Part shown: positions 42,959-53,000 of the stretch, one piece after another
Numbering within the stretch: position 1 is the first letter of the stretch
How the letters are laid out: the number at the start of each line of letters is the position of its first letter
Origin: an uncultured Bacteroidales bacterium
GTDB taxonomy: Bacteria; Bacteroidota; Bacteroidia; Bacteroidales; UBA932
DNA length: 64,000 bases
Direction of reading: 5' to 3'
Assembly: GCA_947168065.1 (NCBI GenBank)
Contig: CAMVKH010000005.1
Span: 62,001 to 126,000, forward strand
Translations under genes and position numbers: made by a program
Notes under the pieces: generated by a model
Told to the model about the DNA's origin: nothing
Seen by the model: the letters and a program-made list of their open reading frames with translations, nothing else
The model's database searches: none

Positions 42959-43303
42959 CTATTTTACCGAATTGACGATAGCTTCGAAAGCCTTCGGATT
43001 GTTCATCGCCAGGTCGGCGAGGACCTTGCGGTTCAGACCCACGTTCTGCTGTGCGAGCTTGCCCATGAACTGGGAGTAGTTCATCCCGTGCTGACGGGCG
43101 GCTGCATTGATGCGGGTGATCCAAAGGGAGCGGAAATTGCGCTTCTTGGTCTTGCGGTCGCGGTACGCGTAGGTGAGACCCTTCTCATAGGTATTCTTCG
43201 CTACGGTCCAGACATTTTTCCGGGCGAGGAAGTTACCGCGGGTTTCCTTCAGGACTTTCTTACGGCGTGCCCTTGATGCGACACTGTTTACACTTCTAGG
43301 CAT
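42959..43303 (-). CDS. rplT: Ribosomal protein bL20
   Basis: A 114-residue L20: [40 protein letters not shown] and the C-terminal [17 protein letters not shown]. It is an assembly protein of the large subunit and a repressor of its own operon in E. coli. The 79-bp gap to rpmI holds only a weak CCCTG/CAGGG hairpin. Confidence 0.97.
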   Translation of the reverse strand: MPRSVNSVASRARRKKVLKETRGNFLARKNVWTVAKNTYEKGLTYAYRDRKTKKRNFRSLWITRINAAARQHGMNYSQFMGKLAQQNVGLNRKVLADLAMNNPKAFEAIVNSVK

Positions 43304-43382
43304 AATCTTTGGGTTTTTTGGAAGTCAGCGCCCTGTCTCGCAGGGTCTTTTCGGCTGATCATCCGGTTCAACAATAATAAAA

Positions 43383-43577
43383 CTACTTGACTAACAAAGC
43401 TTTTACGCGACCGACGTCGGCCTTGTCGATCAAGGACACGTGGGCGAGGTTTCTCTTCTGCTTCTTCGTCTTCTTGGTGAGGATGTGGCTGTGATAAGCG
43501 TGTTTCCTCTTGATCTTACCCGAGCCGGTGAGCGTGAAACGCTTCTTTGAACCGGTGTTCGTTTTCAATTTAGGCAT
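43383..43577 (-). CDS. rpmI: Ribosomal protein bL35
   Basis: A 64-residue L35: [20 protein letters not shown] and [19 protein letters not shown]. Lies 29 bp after infC and before rplT, the conserved infC-rpmI-rplT order. Confidence 0.97.
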   Translation of the reverse strand: MPKLKTNTGSKKRFTLTGSGKIKRKHAYHSHILTKKTKKQKRNLAHVSLIDKADVGRVKALLVK

Positions 43578-43606
43578 AATACTGTGTTTATAATAAGTTG
43601 TGTAGT

Positions 43607-44206
43607 TTACTTCTTCTTGTTCGGGGCGAGCATCATGATCATCCGCTTGCCTTCCAGTTTCGGCATCTGCTCGGCTTTTCCGTATTCCTCCAACTCGAGG
43701 GCAAAGCGCAGCAGCAGCTTCTCGCCCTGCTCGGAGAAGAGGATGGAACGGCCGCGGAAGAACACGTAGGCTTTCACCTTGGAACCTTCCTGGAGGAAGC
43801 TCTTCGCATGGTTGAGCTTGAACTGGAAGTCGTGTTCATCGGTCTGCGGGCCGAAGCGGATCTCCTTGATGACCACCTTCGAAGCATTCGACTTCTGCTC
43901 TTTCGCCTTCTTTTTCTGCTGATAGACGTACTTCTGGTAGTCGAGGATCTTGCACACGGGAGGATCGGACGAAGGAGCGATCTCCACCAGATCCAATTCC
44001 CGTTCTTCCGCCATCCGCAATGCTTCCGAGAGCGAATAGATTCCCTGCTCGGGCACATTGTCACCTACCACGCGGACGCGCGGTGCGGTGATGGCATCGT
44101 TGATTCTGAGTCCGTCCTCCTTGTCATGCCGGTTCTGCGGCAGTCGCTGATCCGGTTTGCGGGGGCCTTGCGGTCTCGGTTTCGGGGGTCTGTAGTTCGT
44201 TGCTAT
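43607..44206 (-). CDS. infC: Translation initiation factor IF-3 with AUA start codon
   Basis: A 199-residue IF-3. It binds the 30S subunit, prevents premature joining and checks the start codon. The N-domain motif [13 protein letters not shown] and the C-domain ([18 protein letters not shown]) are both complete. In this frame no ATG, GTG or TTG lies between the in-frame stop at 44222-44224 and the N-domain; a GTG start at 44071 would delete the conserved RIN region. The best start is ATA at 44204-44206 with a perfect AGGAGG 8 nt upstream. E. coli infC uses AUU and is thereby autoregulated, so a similar control is likely. It lies 44 bp after thrS. Confidence 0.93.
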   Translation of the reverse strand: MATNYRPPKPRPQGPRKPDQRLPQNRHDKEDGLRINDAITAPRVRVVGDNVPEQGIYSLSEALRMAEERELDLVEIAPSSDPPVCKILDYQKYVYQQKKKAKEQKSNASKVVIKEIRFGPQTDEHDFQFKLNHAKSFLQEGSKVKAYVFFRGRSILFSEQGEKLLLRFALELEEYGKAEQMPKLEGKRMIMMLAPNKKK

Positions 44207-44214
44207 GGTCTGGT

Positions 44215-44220
44215 CCTCCT
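44215..44220 (-). promoter_or_regulatory. Perfect Shine-Dalgarno AGGAGG of infC
   Basis: AGGAGG with an 8-nt spacer to the ATA start. Most genes here have no such sequence, in line with the sequestered anti-Shine-Dalgarno of Bacteroidetes ribosomes. Confidence 0.75.
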
Positions 44221-44250
44221 GTTATTAAAAGGTTTGTATGCGTTATATCG

Positions 44251-46185
44251 TTATTTCAATTCGTCGGCGATATCTTCCTTGATCATCGCCACAAAATCGC
44301 CTACCGTCATCACGCCTTTGTCTTCCCCACCCTGCTTGCGCACTGATACTGTGTCAGTTGCCTGCTCTTTTTCACCAACAATCAGCAAGAAAGGCATCCG
44401 TTTGAGCTCATTCTCGCGGATCTTCTTGCCAATCGTGACGTTACGATCGTCGATTGAGGCGCGAATATCGGAATTATTCAACAAATCGCAAACTTTTTTT
44501 GCAAAATCGTTAAATTTTTCACTGACAGGCAGTATCGACACCTGGTCGGGGGCGAGCCAGAGCGGAAGCTTTCCGCCCGTGTGCTCGAGCAGCACGGCCA
44601 CGAAGCGCTCCATCGAGCCGAAGGGGGCGCGGTGGATCATCACCGGACGGTGACGTTTGTCGTCGGCGCCCACATATTCGAGCTCGAAGCGCTCGGGCAG
44701 GTTGTAGTCCACCTGGATGGTACCCAGCTGCCAGCTGCGGCCGATGGCGTCCTTTACCATGAAGTCGAGCTTCGGGCCGTAGAAGGCGGCCTCGCCGTAT
44801 TCGACCACGGTGGGCAGGCCCTTCTCGGCAGCGGCCTCGATGATGGCGGCTTCCGCCTTCTCCCAGTTCTCGTCGGAACCGATGTACTTGCTGCGGTCCA
44901 CCTTGTCACGCAGGGACACCTGGGCGGTGAACTTGTCGAACTTCAGCGTGCGGAAGATGTAGAGCACGATGTCGATGACCTTGCAGAATTCCTCTTTCAG
45001 CTGGTCGGGACGGCAGAAGAGGTGGGCGTCGTCCTGCGTGAAACCGCGGACACGGGTCAGGCCGTGAAGCTCACCGCTCTGCTCATAACGGTATACCGTG
45101 CCGAACTCCGCGAATCGCAGCGGCAGGTCGCGGTACGAGCGGGGCTTGGACTTGTAGATCTCGCAGTGGTGCGGGCAGTTCATCGGCTTGAGCAGGTACT
45201 CCTCCCCTTCCTGCGGCGTGGTGATGGGACGGAACGAATCCTTGCCATACTTGGCCCAGTGACCGGAAGTGATGTACAGTTCCTTGTTGCCGATGTGCGG
45301 CGTGATCACCTGCTGGTAGCCGTACTCTTTCTGGACCTTGCGCAGGAACTGTTCGAGACGTTCGCGCAGCGCGGCGCCCTTGGGCAGCCAGAGCGGCAGG
45401 CCCATGCCCACCTTGGGCGAGAAGGTGAAGAGTTCCATCTCCTTGCCGAGTTTGCGGTGGTCGCGTTTCTTGGCTTCCTCGAGCAGTACGAGGTATTCGT
45501 CGAGCATGCTCTTCTTGGGGAAGGTGATGCCGTAGATGCGGGTCAACTGCTTGTTGTGCTCGTCGCCACGCCAGTAAGCGCCTGCGATGTTGAGCAGCTT
45601 GACCGCCTTGATGACGGAAGTGTCGCGCAGGTGCGGTCCGCGGCACAGGTCGGTGAAGGCGCCGTTCTGGTAGAAGGTGATGGTGCCGTCCTGCAGGTCG
45701 CCGATCAGTTCGCACTTGTACTGGTCGCCTTTTTCCGTATATTTCTTGAGCGCATCGGCTTTCGAGACGTCGGTGCGGACAAAACGCTCGCCGCTGCGGG
45801 CCAGCTCAAGCATCTTGTCTTCGATTTTCCTGAGGTCAGCTTCCACGAGCTGCCGGTCGCCCAGGTCCACGTCATAATAAAAGCCGTTCTCGATGGAAGG
45901 GCCGATGCCGAACTTGACGCCGGGATACAGCGCTTCGAGCGCCTCGGCCATCAGGTGGCTGGAAGAGTGCCAGAACGTGGCTTTCGCCTCGCGGTCTTCC
46001 CATTTGTGGAGTTTGAGCGTCGCGTCTTCAAGGATGGGGCGCTCGAGATCGTAGACTTGATCGCCGACCGATGCACACAATACATCGTTGGCGAGCCGGG
46101 GGCTGATGCTCGACGCGATCTGGTAAGCCGTCGTCCCCTTCTCGAACTCTTTGACGTTGCCGTCAGGAAATGTGATCTTAATCAT
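44251..46185 (-). CDS. thrS: Threonyl-tRNA synthetase
   Basis: A 644-residue class II synthetase. Domains: TGS (about 1-62), editing domain with [12 protein letters not shown] and the later second editing part, catalytic core (about 240-535) with the zinc-site segment [12 protein letters not shown] and [13 protein letters not shown], and the C-terminal anticodon-binding domain from about 540. First gene of thrS-infC-rpmI-rplT-lepB. Its start is 56 bp from the M23 peptidase stop; only a one-mismatch -7 box (TCAATTTG) is visible there. Confidence 0.98.
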   Translation of the reverse strand: MIKITFPDGNVKEFEKGTTAYQIASSISPRLANDVLCASVGDQVYDLERPILEDATLKLHKWEDREAKATFWHSSSHLMAEALEALYPGVKFGIGPSIENGFYYDVDLGDRQLVEADLRKIEDKMLELARSGERFVRTDVSKADALKKYTEKGDQYKCELIGDLQDGTITFYQNGAFTDLCRGPHLRDTSVIKAVKLLNIAGAYWRGDEHNKQLTRIYGITFPKKSMLDEYLVLLEEAKKRDHRKLGKEMELFTFSPKVGMGLPLWLPKGAALRERLEQFLRKVQKEYGYQQVITPHIGNKELYITSGHWAKYGKDSFRPITTPQEGEEYLLKPMNCPHHCEIYKSKPRSYRDLPLRFAEFGTVYRYEQSGELHGLTRVRGFTQDDAHLFCRPDQLKEEFCKVIDIVLYIFRTLKFDKFTAQVSLRDKVDRSKYIGSDENWEKAEAAIIEAAAEKGLPTVVEYGEAAFYGPKLDFMVKDAIGRSWQLGTIQVDYNLPERFELEYVGADDKRHRPVMIHRAPFGSMERFVAVLLEHTGGKLPLWLAPDQVSILPVSEKFNDFAKKVCDLLNNSDIRASIDDRNVTIGKKIRENELKRMPFLLIVGEKEQATDTVSVRKQGGEDKGVMTVGDFVAMIKEDIADELK

Positions 46186-46241
46186 TACAAATTGATTTAT
46201 GGATAGTTCAGTTTTATGGTCAGTAGCAAGGTGGCCGGGCG

Positions 46242-47219
46242 TCAGCGCACGCGGAGCCGCTGCCCGATCCGGAGGACCTTCTTCGGCGTGATGCCGTTGA
46301 GCCGGCAGATGGCGTTGACGGTGGTGCCGTATTTCTTCGCGATCTTGCCCAGCGTGTCGCCCTTCTTCACTTTATAATATACCGCATCGGTCACGGCTTT
46401 CGACTGGGCGTCAGTCATGCCGTAGTGGGAACCTACATTGAAATAGTGGCGCTTGAGGGTAAGCAGCGTATCACGGAGCGTACCATTGTCGAAATTGATG
46501 ACGCGTTCCGGATCGAAGGGCTTGCCCATGTAGCGGGTCTCCATGTGGAGGTGCGGCCCGGTGCTGCGACCGGTGCTGCCGCCCAGTCCGATCGGGTCGC
46601 CGGCCGCCACCAGGTCGTTCTCCATCACCAGTCGCTGGGAGAGATGGCCGTAGTAGGTTTCCAGGCCGTTGGAGTGCCGGATCACCACCAGGTTGCCGTA
46701 ACCGCCCGTGGCCTTGCCGCCGCCCACATAGCGCACCACCCCGTCGAAGGGGCTGCGGATGGTGTCGCCGACGCGCAGCGGGATGTCGATGCCGTTGTGC
46801 GGGCGGCCCTTGCGGAATTTGAAGGTGGAGCTGCGACGGCCCACGTAGGGCGCGACGAAATGGTGGATGGAGTCGGCCAGCAGGAGATCCACTTCTTCCG
46901 GCAGGTCGGAGATCTTCACATCGCGGTAGGCGTGGATCGACTCGATGTTCCAGTCTTCGAACAGGCCGGTCGTGTCGATGTCCGGACGTTCCAGCTCGAT
47001 ATAGTCCCAGGTATGGTCGTCGAAGAGGACGATTTTCACGTATTTGTCGGGCGTGGCCAGCGTGTCGATCGCCTTGGCCAGCATCATCGTCGAGTCGCTC
47101 TCATCGTTTACCTCATTCATTTCAGGATGCGAGAAATAGGAAGTGTCGGGTTCCTGGGCCGAGAGACTGAAAGTGCTCAGCAACAGCAAGAAAAGGATAA
47201 GGACGCAATGCTTGGCCAT
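46242..47219 (-). CDS. M23 peptidase with C-terminal LysM domain
   Basis: A 325-residue exported murein hydrolase. After the signal peptide ([12 protein letters not shown]) comes a linker, then an M23/LytM domain with the zinc motif RPHNGIDIP near 141 and the catalytic [17 protein letters not shown] near 223. A LysM peptidoglycan-binding domain at about 279-325 ends in [11 protein letters not shown]. Likely cleaves peptide crosslinks or acts as an amidase activator. The first HxxxD and the HxH are both present, so it should be active. Confidence 0.93.
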   Translation of the reverse strand: MAKHCVLILFLLLLSTFSLSAQEPDTSYFSHPEMNEVNDESDSTMMLAKAIDTLATPDKYVKIVLFDDHTWDYIELERPDIDTTGLFEDWNIESIHAYRDVKISDLPEEVDLLLADSIHHFVAPYVGRRSSTFKFRKGRPHNGIDIPLRVGDTIRSPFDGVVRYVGGGKATGGYGNLVVIRHSNGLETYYGHLSQRLVMENDLVAAGDPIGLGGSTGRSTGPHLHMETRYMGKPFDPERVINFDNGTLRDTLLTLKRHYFNVGSHYGMTDAQSKAVTDAVYYKVKKGDTLGKIAKKYGTTVNAICRLNGITPKKVLRIGQRLRVR

Positions 47220-47239
47220 ATGATGTTGATATATTTTGG

Positions 47240-47247
47240 CAAAAGTA
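47240..47247 (-). promoter_or_regulatory. -7 box TACTTTTG of the M23 gene
   Basis: Exact TAnnTTTG match, 20 nt before the ATG at 47219, divergent from the box at 47271. Confidence 0.5.
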
Positions 47248-47270
47248 ACAAAATTGTTTCAAAGAATGAT

Positions 47271-47278
47271 TATATTTG
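47271..47278 (+). promoter_or_regulatory. -7 box TATATTTG of the DUF4421 gene
   Basis: Exact TAnnTTTG match, 17 nt before the ATG at 47296. Confidence 0.5.
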
Positions 47279-47295
47279 CTAAATTTTTATTTGTC

Positions 47296-48315
47296 ATGCG
47301 ACGTTTCCTGCTTCTGTTTTCGCTGTTCATCTCCCTGGCCGCCGCCGGCCAGAACAAAAAAGACAGCTTCTGGAGGGACCTCAACGATTTCCTCAACATG
47401 CGCGAAGACAAGAGCTATGCGAAACTCGATTCCAACTACATAGGCCGCTACCCCTATCACTGGGACGCCCGCCTGTTTTACAATTCCACGAGCCTGCGCA
47501 TCAGAGTCGACGGCCTCAACGACGTCGACCTGGCGACAGGCATGAACCACCGGGCAGGCATCGGTCTGAGTTACAGAGGCCTCGGCCTGAGCTACTCCCG
47601 CGCCATCGGCAAAAAGCTCAACTTCAACTTTTCCCTCGACAGTTACGGCAAGAATTTCGGCTTCGAATACGCGCTGCGCTTCACCACCGCCCTGAAAGGC
47701 ACGGTCAAGACGCCTTCGTCGGAAAGCCCGATGGAGAATCTGGTCCTGGGAGAATCACGCCTGAACCTGTTCTACAGTTTCAATTCTCGTTTCTCGTATG
47801 CGGCCGCCATGAAGCAGTCGAAGATCCAGCGCCGCAGCGCGGGCAGTTTCATCGCTTCCGCATCCTGGTCCGTGTGGGACGTCGTCTCCCTCGACGGCTT
47901 CGGCACCGTGACGGACCCGGAAGAGGTGGAATCCGTCTTTGACCTGCTGCAGTCCAACCTGCTGTACAACCGCGTATCCATCGGTGCAGGCTACGGATAC
48001 AACTGGGTACTCGGCAACCGGCACTGGCTGATACACGGTTCCCTGGTTCCGATGTGGACGGTATACGAAGCCACGACCGACTGGGAAAAGGGGAAACGGA
48101 GCCATCACCCCTATCCCTACGGATGGGTCACTTTCTGCGCCACGGGAAGGGCGGCTGTCTCCTATCAATGGGGCGAACGCTGGTCCCTGGGGCTGAACGG
48201 CGTGATCAACCAGATGGTTTCCCGCAACACCAAGAAGGGTAATGACTTTCATCGCTTCGGCGCGCAGGACTGGCAGATCCGCTTGTCGCTGAGTTTTCGT
48301 TTCGGTTCGCGCTAA
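47296..48315 (+). CDS. DUF4421 family outer-membrane beta-barrel-like protein
   Basis: A 339-residue exported protein with signal FSLFISLAAAGQ. The early segment YIGRYPYHWDARLFYNSTSL and repeated amphipathic beta strands with aromatic ends (LSLSFRFGSR at the C-terminus) fit DUF4421, predicted outer-membrane barrels of Bacteroidetes with no known function. The ATG at 47296 gives the signal peptide; earlier in-frame codons lie within the promoter. The stop overlaps the convergent STAS gene by 4 bp. Confidence 0.82.
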   Translation: MRRFLLLFSLFISLAAAGQNKKDSFWRDLNDFLNMREDKSYAKLDSNYIGRYPYHWDARLFYNSTSLRIRVDGLNDVDLATGMNHRAGIGLSYRGLGLSYSRAIGKKLNFNFSLDSYGKNFGFEYALRFTTALKGTVKTPSSESPMENLVLGESRLNLFYSFNSRFSYAAAMKQSKIQRRSAGSFIASASWSVWDVVSLDGFGTVTDPEEVESVFDLLQSNLLYNRVSIGAGYGYNWVLGNRHWLIHGSLVPMWTVYEATTDWEKGKRSHHPYPYGWVTFCATGRAAVSYQWGERWSLGLNGVINQMVSRNTKKGNDFHRFGAQDWQIRLSLSFRFGSR

Positions 48316-48614
48316 TCCCGGAAGAAACTGGCCGAAAGGCCTGTCATGTCAAATACCTCCTGGACCGTGTCGGTCACTTTCGTGATCGAGAAAGAGCCGC
48401 CATTCCTCATGACAGCCTGCTGGAAGGCCACGAGGATGCGCAGGGCCTTGGAAGACATATATTCCAGTTTCGAAAGGTCCATTTCGACCTTCGTATCCTT
48501 GCGCTCCATCAAAGGCTCGATGTCACGCTGGAACTGTGCGCTCGTGTCCGTATCCAGTTCACCCTGGACAGATACGACCACTACCCCGTTTTTTTCTTCG
48601 ATGATCGTTTTCAT
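48312..48614 (-). CDS. STAS-domain anti-sigma factor antagonist-like protein
   Basis: A 100-residue single STAS domain (SpoIIAA/RsbV-like): VVVSVQGELDTDTSAQF, then the phosphorylation-site segment KLEYMSSKALRILVAF with Ser 54/55 as the expected target. Such proteins bind an anti-sigma kinase when unphosphorylated. The start overlaps the PP2C phosphatase gene by 4 bp (ATGA), which makes a phosphatase/substrate pair nearly certain. No RsbW-type kinase or sigma factor is nearby. Confidence 0.92.
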   Translation of the reverse strand: MKTIIEEKNGVVVVSVQGELDTDTSAQFQRDIEPLMERKDTKVEMDLSKLEYMSSKALRILVAFQQAVMRNGGSFSITKVTDTVQEVFDMTGLSASFFRD

Positions 48615-49915
48615 ACTATTTTGATATAAATAATTGCAATATCGTCATTCTGCAAGGCGTTGCCGCGGAAGGCCGCCAGCGTATCCAGCAGGGATTGGCA
48701 GGCCTCCTCGCTGGAGATGGCGGGATCCAGCCCGTTCATCCATTCCTGCAGCCGCTTCTCCCCGAAGAAGGAGCGGTCCGCGCCGCGCGCCTCGGTCACG
48801 CCGTCCGTGTACAGCAGCAAACGGTCTCCATGATGCAACTGCACGGTCTGCGTATGATAGGGATAATCCCGGTCCAGGCCGGCGAGCAGCTGCGAATCCT
48901 GGTCAAGGAAGTCCCCGTTGACCATCGTCCGCGTATGCCCGGCATTGCAATATTCCATTTTCAGCGTTTCAGGATCGATGTGTCCCAGGAACAGCGTACA
49001 GAGCATCTCGTACTCCGAATTGTCACAGATCAGGTAGTTCAGTTCTTTCATCAGTTCACAGACAGGAACCTCGCCGCGAGTACGGGAATGAATAAAGGAA
49101 CTGATCGTAAACATCAGCAGCGCGGCTGTCGTGCCCTTGTCCGATACATCGCCGATTACGTACTGGAACTTGCCGTCCTGCATCCCGAAACGATAGATGT
49201 CGCCGCCCACCTCGCGGGCCGGCCGGAGCACGGCATGCGAATCGAAAAAGGAATTCTTGGGAAAGACCGTCGTCACCGCTTTCTGCTGCAGGTCGCGTGC
49301 CTCGTTGAGCTCGTTTTCAGCCAGGCGCTTGCGTTCGAGGACACGTTCCACGACAGGAATGATCCAGAACCACGAGACAGCCAGCAGCAGCAGGAAAAGG
49401 AGGACCAGCACCATGATAAAGTCTTTCGCGGTCTCCTCGCGATCACTGAAAATATAATCATAGTCGTAGACGCCGATCAATTCCAGGGGACGTGTCGGGA
49501 AGGGATGGATGATGATGAAGCAGCGGTCGCCCCAGACGTCCGCCAGCCAGCAGGTACCCGTTTTGTCAAGTTGCTTGACCTTCTTCATCTTCAAGGTACG
49601 CCCCGCGGCAAAAGAAGGCGCGATGACTTCACCTTCCTTGTCCCTCACCACATAGGAATACTCTCTCTCTTCGTGCTGCACGCTTGAAACCAGTTCCAGG
49701 TAGGCGAAGCAGTCCTTGTCCCCCTGGTCCATACGCAACTCGAGATAGGGAGCAATGGTCTTCAGATCGTCCTCCAGATCTTCGTAATTCAAGTTGTAAG
49801 ATTGTTCCAGCGAGACATGCAGCACCCACAGGGTAACACCCGTCGTCAACAAGCCATAAAGGGCCAGCAACAAGATAATCAGCAGGCGTGGAGAGTCAGA
49901 TATCCGCTTTTTCAT
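48611..49915 (-). CDS. Membrane-bound PP2C (SpoIIE/RsbU-type) phosphatase
   Basis: A 434-residue protein with two transmembrane segments (about 11-32 and 165-188) enclosing an extracytoplasmic sensor region, a short coiled linker (ERKRLAENELNEARDLQQ), then a SpoIIE-type phosphatase (about 215-434). Metal-site motifs are REVGGDIYRF, VIGDVSDKGTTAALLM, YCNAGHTR and LLYTDGVTEARG. It should dephosphorylate the STAS protein in response to an external signal. It is divergent from NRPS2 across a 160-bp gap. Confidence 0.92.
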   Translation of the reverse strand: MKKRISDSPRLLIILLLALYGLLTTGVTLWVLHVSLEQSYNLNYEDLEDDLKTIAPYLELRMDQGDKDCFAYLELVSSVQHEEREYSYVVRDKEGEVIAPSFAAGRTLKMKKVKQLDKTGTCWLADVWGDRCFIIIHPFPTRPLELIGVYDYDYIFSDREETAKDFIMVLVLLFLLLLAVSWFWIIPVVERVLERKRLAENELNEARDLQQKAVTTVFPKNSFFDSHAVLRPAREVGGDIYRFGMQDGKFQYVIGDVSDKGTTAALLMFTISSFIHSRTRGEVPVCELMKELNYLICDNSEYEMLCTLFLGHIDPETLKMEYCNAGHTRTMVNGDFLDQDSQLLAGLDRDYPYHTQTVQLHHGDRLLLYTDGVTEARGADRSFFGEKRLQEWMNGLDPAISSEEACQSLLDTLAAFRGNALQNDDIAIIYIKIV

Positions 49916-50013
49916 CTCCGAAATTTACGAATAAATCACAATTCGAGCAAATTTAATTGACTGGGATATACATCCGGTTGTTCTGAATCCGTTCCATACG
50001 TTCAAAAAAATAT

Positions 50014-50054
50014 GGGGAATCCCCGACAAACACAAGCCATTTTTTTTATATTTG
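50014..50054 (+). promoter_or_regulatory. NRPS2 promoter region: palindrome and -7 box
   Basis: The -7 box TATATTTG (50047-50054) lies 21 nt before the ATG at 50076. About 23 bp upstream of it is the palindromic GGGGAATCCCC (50014-50024), close to where a -33 element or an operator would lie. The rest of the gap 49916-50075 shows nothing else. Confidence 0.5.
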
Positions 50055-50075
50055 AAAGTTAAAAATACTGAGATT

Positions 50076-53000
50076 ATGAGTTACCCCCTATCCCAGTCTC
50101 AACTGAGCATCTTCCTGGCTTGCCAGGGACTGAATGAGAACGACGGCAACTATCAGCAGGCATCGCTGTACCGCCTTCCCGACAGCGTTGACATCAAACG
50201 GCTCGTCGCAGCCTTCGAAGCATTGATCAAGGCACATCCCTATGTCCTTTCCCGCATCGTCCTGGAGGAAGGAATGCCGCGGATAGAAGACCACTCGATC
50301 GACGAGTGGCACCCTCTCGTGAAGGAAATCACCTCCATCGACGAGGTTCGCCCGACTTTCTGCCGGACGATGAACCTCCTCAAGGATCCGCTGCTCCGCA
50401 TCGAGATCTACAAAACCAAAAAAGGAAATTATCTCTATTGTGATTTACACCATATCATTTTCGACGGTGCCTCCACCATCTTGCTGACAGACCACCTGAC
50501 ACGTGCGTATGCTGGGGAAGAACTGCCTCCGGAGCCCCTCAACGGCTTTGACATCGCCACCCGGGAAGAGGCGCAGCGACAGGGAGAAACCTACGAAGAA
50601 GCGAAAAAGTGGTATGCCGAGACCTTCGGGGAAGGCGCCCAGCTCTACTCGAACATCCGGCCCGATGTGTACGACGCCCAGCCGCAGCCCTATCGCGAAC
50701 TGCTCATCGACCTGCCGGTCAAGGGCTCTGTCGTCAAGGCGCTCCTGGCCAAATACCGCTGCGCCGACAGCGTGCTTTTCACAGCCGCCTTCGGCGTGAC
50801 TCTCGCCGCATGGAGCGCCGAGCCGAAAGCCGCCTTCAGCACCATCTGGAACGGCCGGAAAGGCCCTTCGATGAACGCCCTCACCATGAGCGTCCATACC
50901 ATGCCCGTCCTGGTGAACGCAGACCCTTCCCAGACGGTGCCCGGCCTGCTTGAAGAACTCCGCCAGCAGATCAGCGGATCCCGCAGCCGCGCCTTCTACT
51001 CTTTCGCCGACTGCGTCCGTGATTTCGACTTCAATCCTCCCATCAATTTCGGTTATCAGGGCAAATTCGCCGCCGCCACCGTGACCATCCGGCTGGAAGG
51101 AGTAGACATTCCCGCCGAAGACCTGCGTACCAACCCGCCGGGTCTCGGCCTTACGGTCGAACTTTTCGGACACGACGACGGCAGCCAGCTGCTCCGTTTC
51201 TGGCACCGGCCCGACCAATACTCCGAAAAGATCCTCCGCGAGTTCGCAGAAAGCTTCTCCGCCGTGCTCATCTCCATGGAGAAGGCCGAAACGCTGGCCG
51301 ACCTGCAATATGTTACGGCGAAGCAGCGGAAACAGCTGGACCTTTTCCAGCCGGCCGAGGCGGCCATCGATACGGGAAAGACGGTCCTGGACTACTTCAA
51401 GGAATGTGCGTCCAGGACGCCCGATAAGGTAGCGGTGGTCTACGGCGACAAACGGCTCACCTACGCGGAACTGGACCGGCTCTCCGACAACCTGGCCGCT
51501 GAAATCAACAAGACCGTGAAGCCCGGCGGCGTGGTGTCGATCATCCTGGGGCGCAATGAGCACATGGCCACCACGCCCGTCGCGGCCATCAAGGCCGGCT
51601 GCACCTACCAGCCCCTCGACCCCACCTATCCCTCCGAACGCCTGGGCTATATGGTGCAGGACGCGAAGGCGGGCCTGCTGATCGCCGATCCGGGCCTTGA
51701 ACAGCTCGTGGAAGGGTACAAGGGCCCCGTCCTCCTCACCGACAAGATAGCCGGACTGCCCAAAGGCAATGGCAAGGGTGCGCCCAAGGCGGACGACTGC
51801 ATCATTCTGCTCTATACCAGCGGCACCACAGGAAAGCCCAAGGGCTGCATGCTTTCCCACACAAACCTCCTGACCTTCTGCCTCCAGTCCAACAAGCAGT
51901 TTGCACTCGGGCCGGACTCCGCCATGACGGGCTACGCCAGTTTCGGCTTCGATGCCTTCATGGGCGATATGTGGCGGACCCTGTGCGCCGGCGCCACGCT
52001 TCACATCATTCCCGAAGAAATCCGGCTCGACCTGGTGGCCCTGAACGAATACTTCGAGAAGAACGGCGTCACCCACGCCTTCATGACCACCCAGGTGGCC
52101 ACCCAGTTCGCCCTCACGTTCCCGCGCTGCAAGGGTCTCAAAGTCCTGTCAACGGGCGGCGAGAAACTGGCCAGCATCACGCCCCCGGGCTTCAGGTTCT
52201 ACAACTGCTACGGCCCGACCGAATGCTGCTGCTACGTGGTGAGCAAGCTCGTTGAGAAAAAGGAAACCAACATCCCCATCGGACGCCCCTCGTCGGGCAT
52301 ACACGTCCATATCGCCACGAAGAACGGGCAGCTGCTGCCAGTCGGCGCCGCCGGCGAACTGCTGGTCGCCGGACGGCAGGTGGGCCTGGGCTACCTGGGC
52401 CTGCCTGACAAGACCGGCGAAGCTTTCATTCCCAACCCCTATGAGAAGGAGGCTGCCTACAGCCGTATCTACCGTACCGGCGACATCGTGCGCTGGCGCG
52501 AGGACGGCGACATCGAATTCATCGGCCGCAAGGATTCCCAGGTGAAGATCCGCGGCTTCCGCATCGAGCTCAAGGAAGTTGAAACCGTGATCCTGGCGTA
52601 TCCAGGCATCACCGACGTCACCGTGCAGGCCTTCGACGAAGAGGGCGGCGGCAAGTATCTGGCCGCCTACGTCGTGTCGGAACAGCCCGTCGACGTCGAA
52701 AAGCTGAACGCCTTCATCCAGGAGCAGAAACCGCCGTATATGGTGCCGGCCGTCACGATGCAGATCGACAAGATTCCGCTCAACGTCAACCAGAAGGTGG
52801 ACCGCAAGGCCCTGCCCAAGCCCCAGCCGCAACAGCAGGAGCACAAAGCTGTCGACGCGCCTTTCAACATCCTCGAACAGGAGATCGCCGACCTGATCCG
52901 CGACACGGTCAATATCGAGGGCTTCTCGCTCACCGAACCGCTGCTCTACTACGGCCTGAGTTCCCTCTCCGCCCTGCGTCTGGCCACGGAGCTCTACAAG

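Noticed and set aside
43607-44071. infC starting at GTG 44071
   Set aside because: It would remove the conserved N-terminal RIN-containing part of IF-3; the ATA at 44206 with AGGAGG explains the full domain.
50052-50075. TTG start for NRPS2 at 50052
   Set aside because: The codon lies inside the TATATTTG -7 box, upstream of any transcript start. The same argument rejects TTG starts at 20730, 31704 and 36936.
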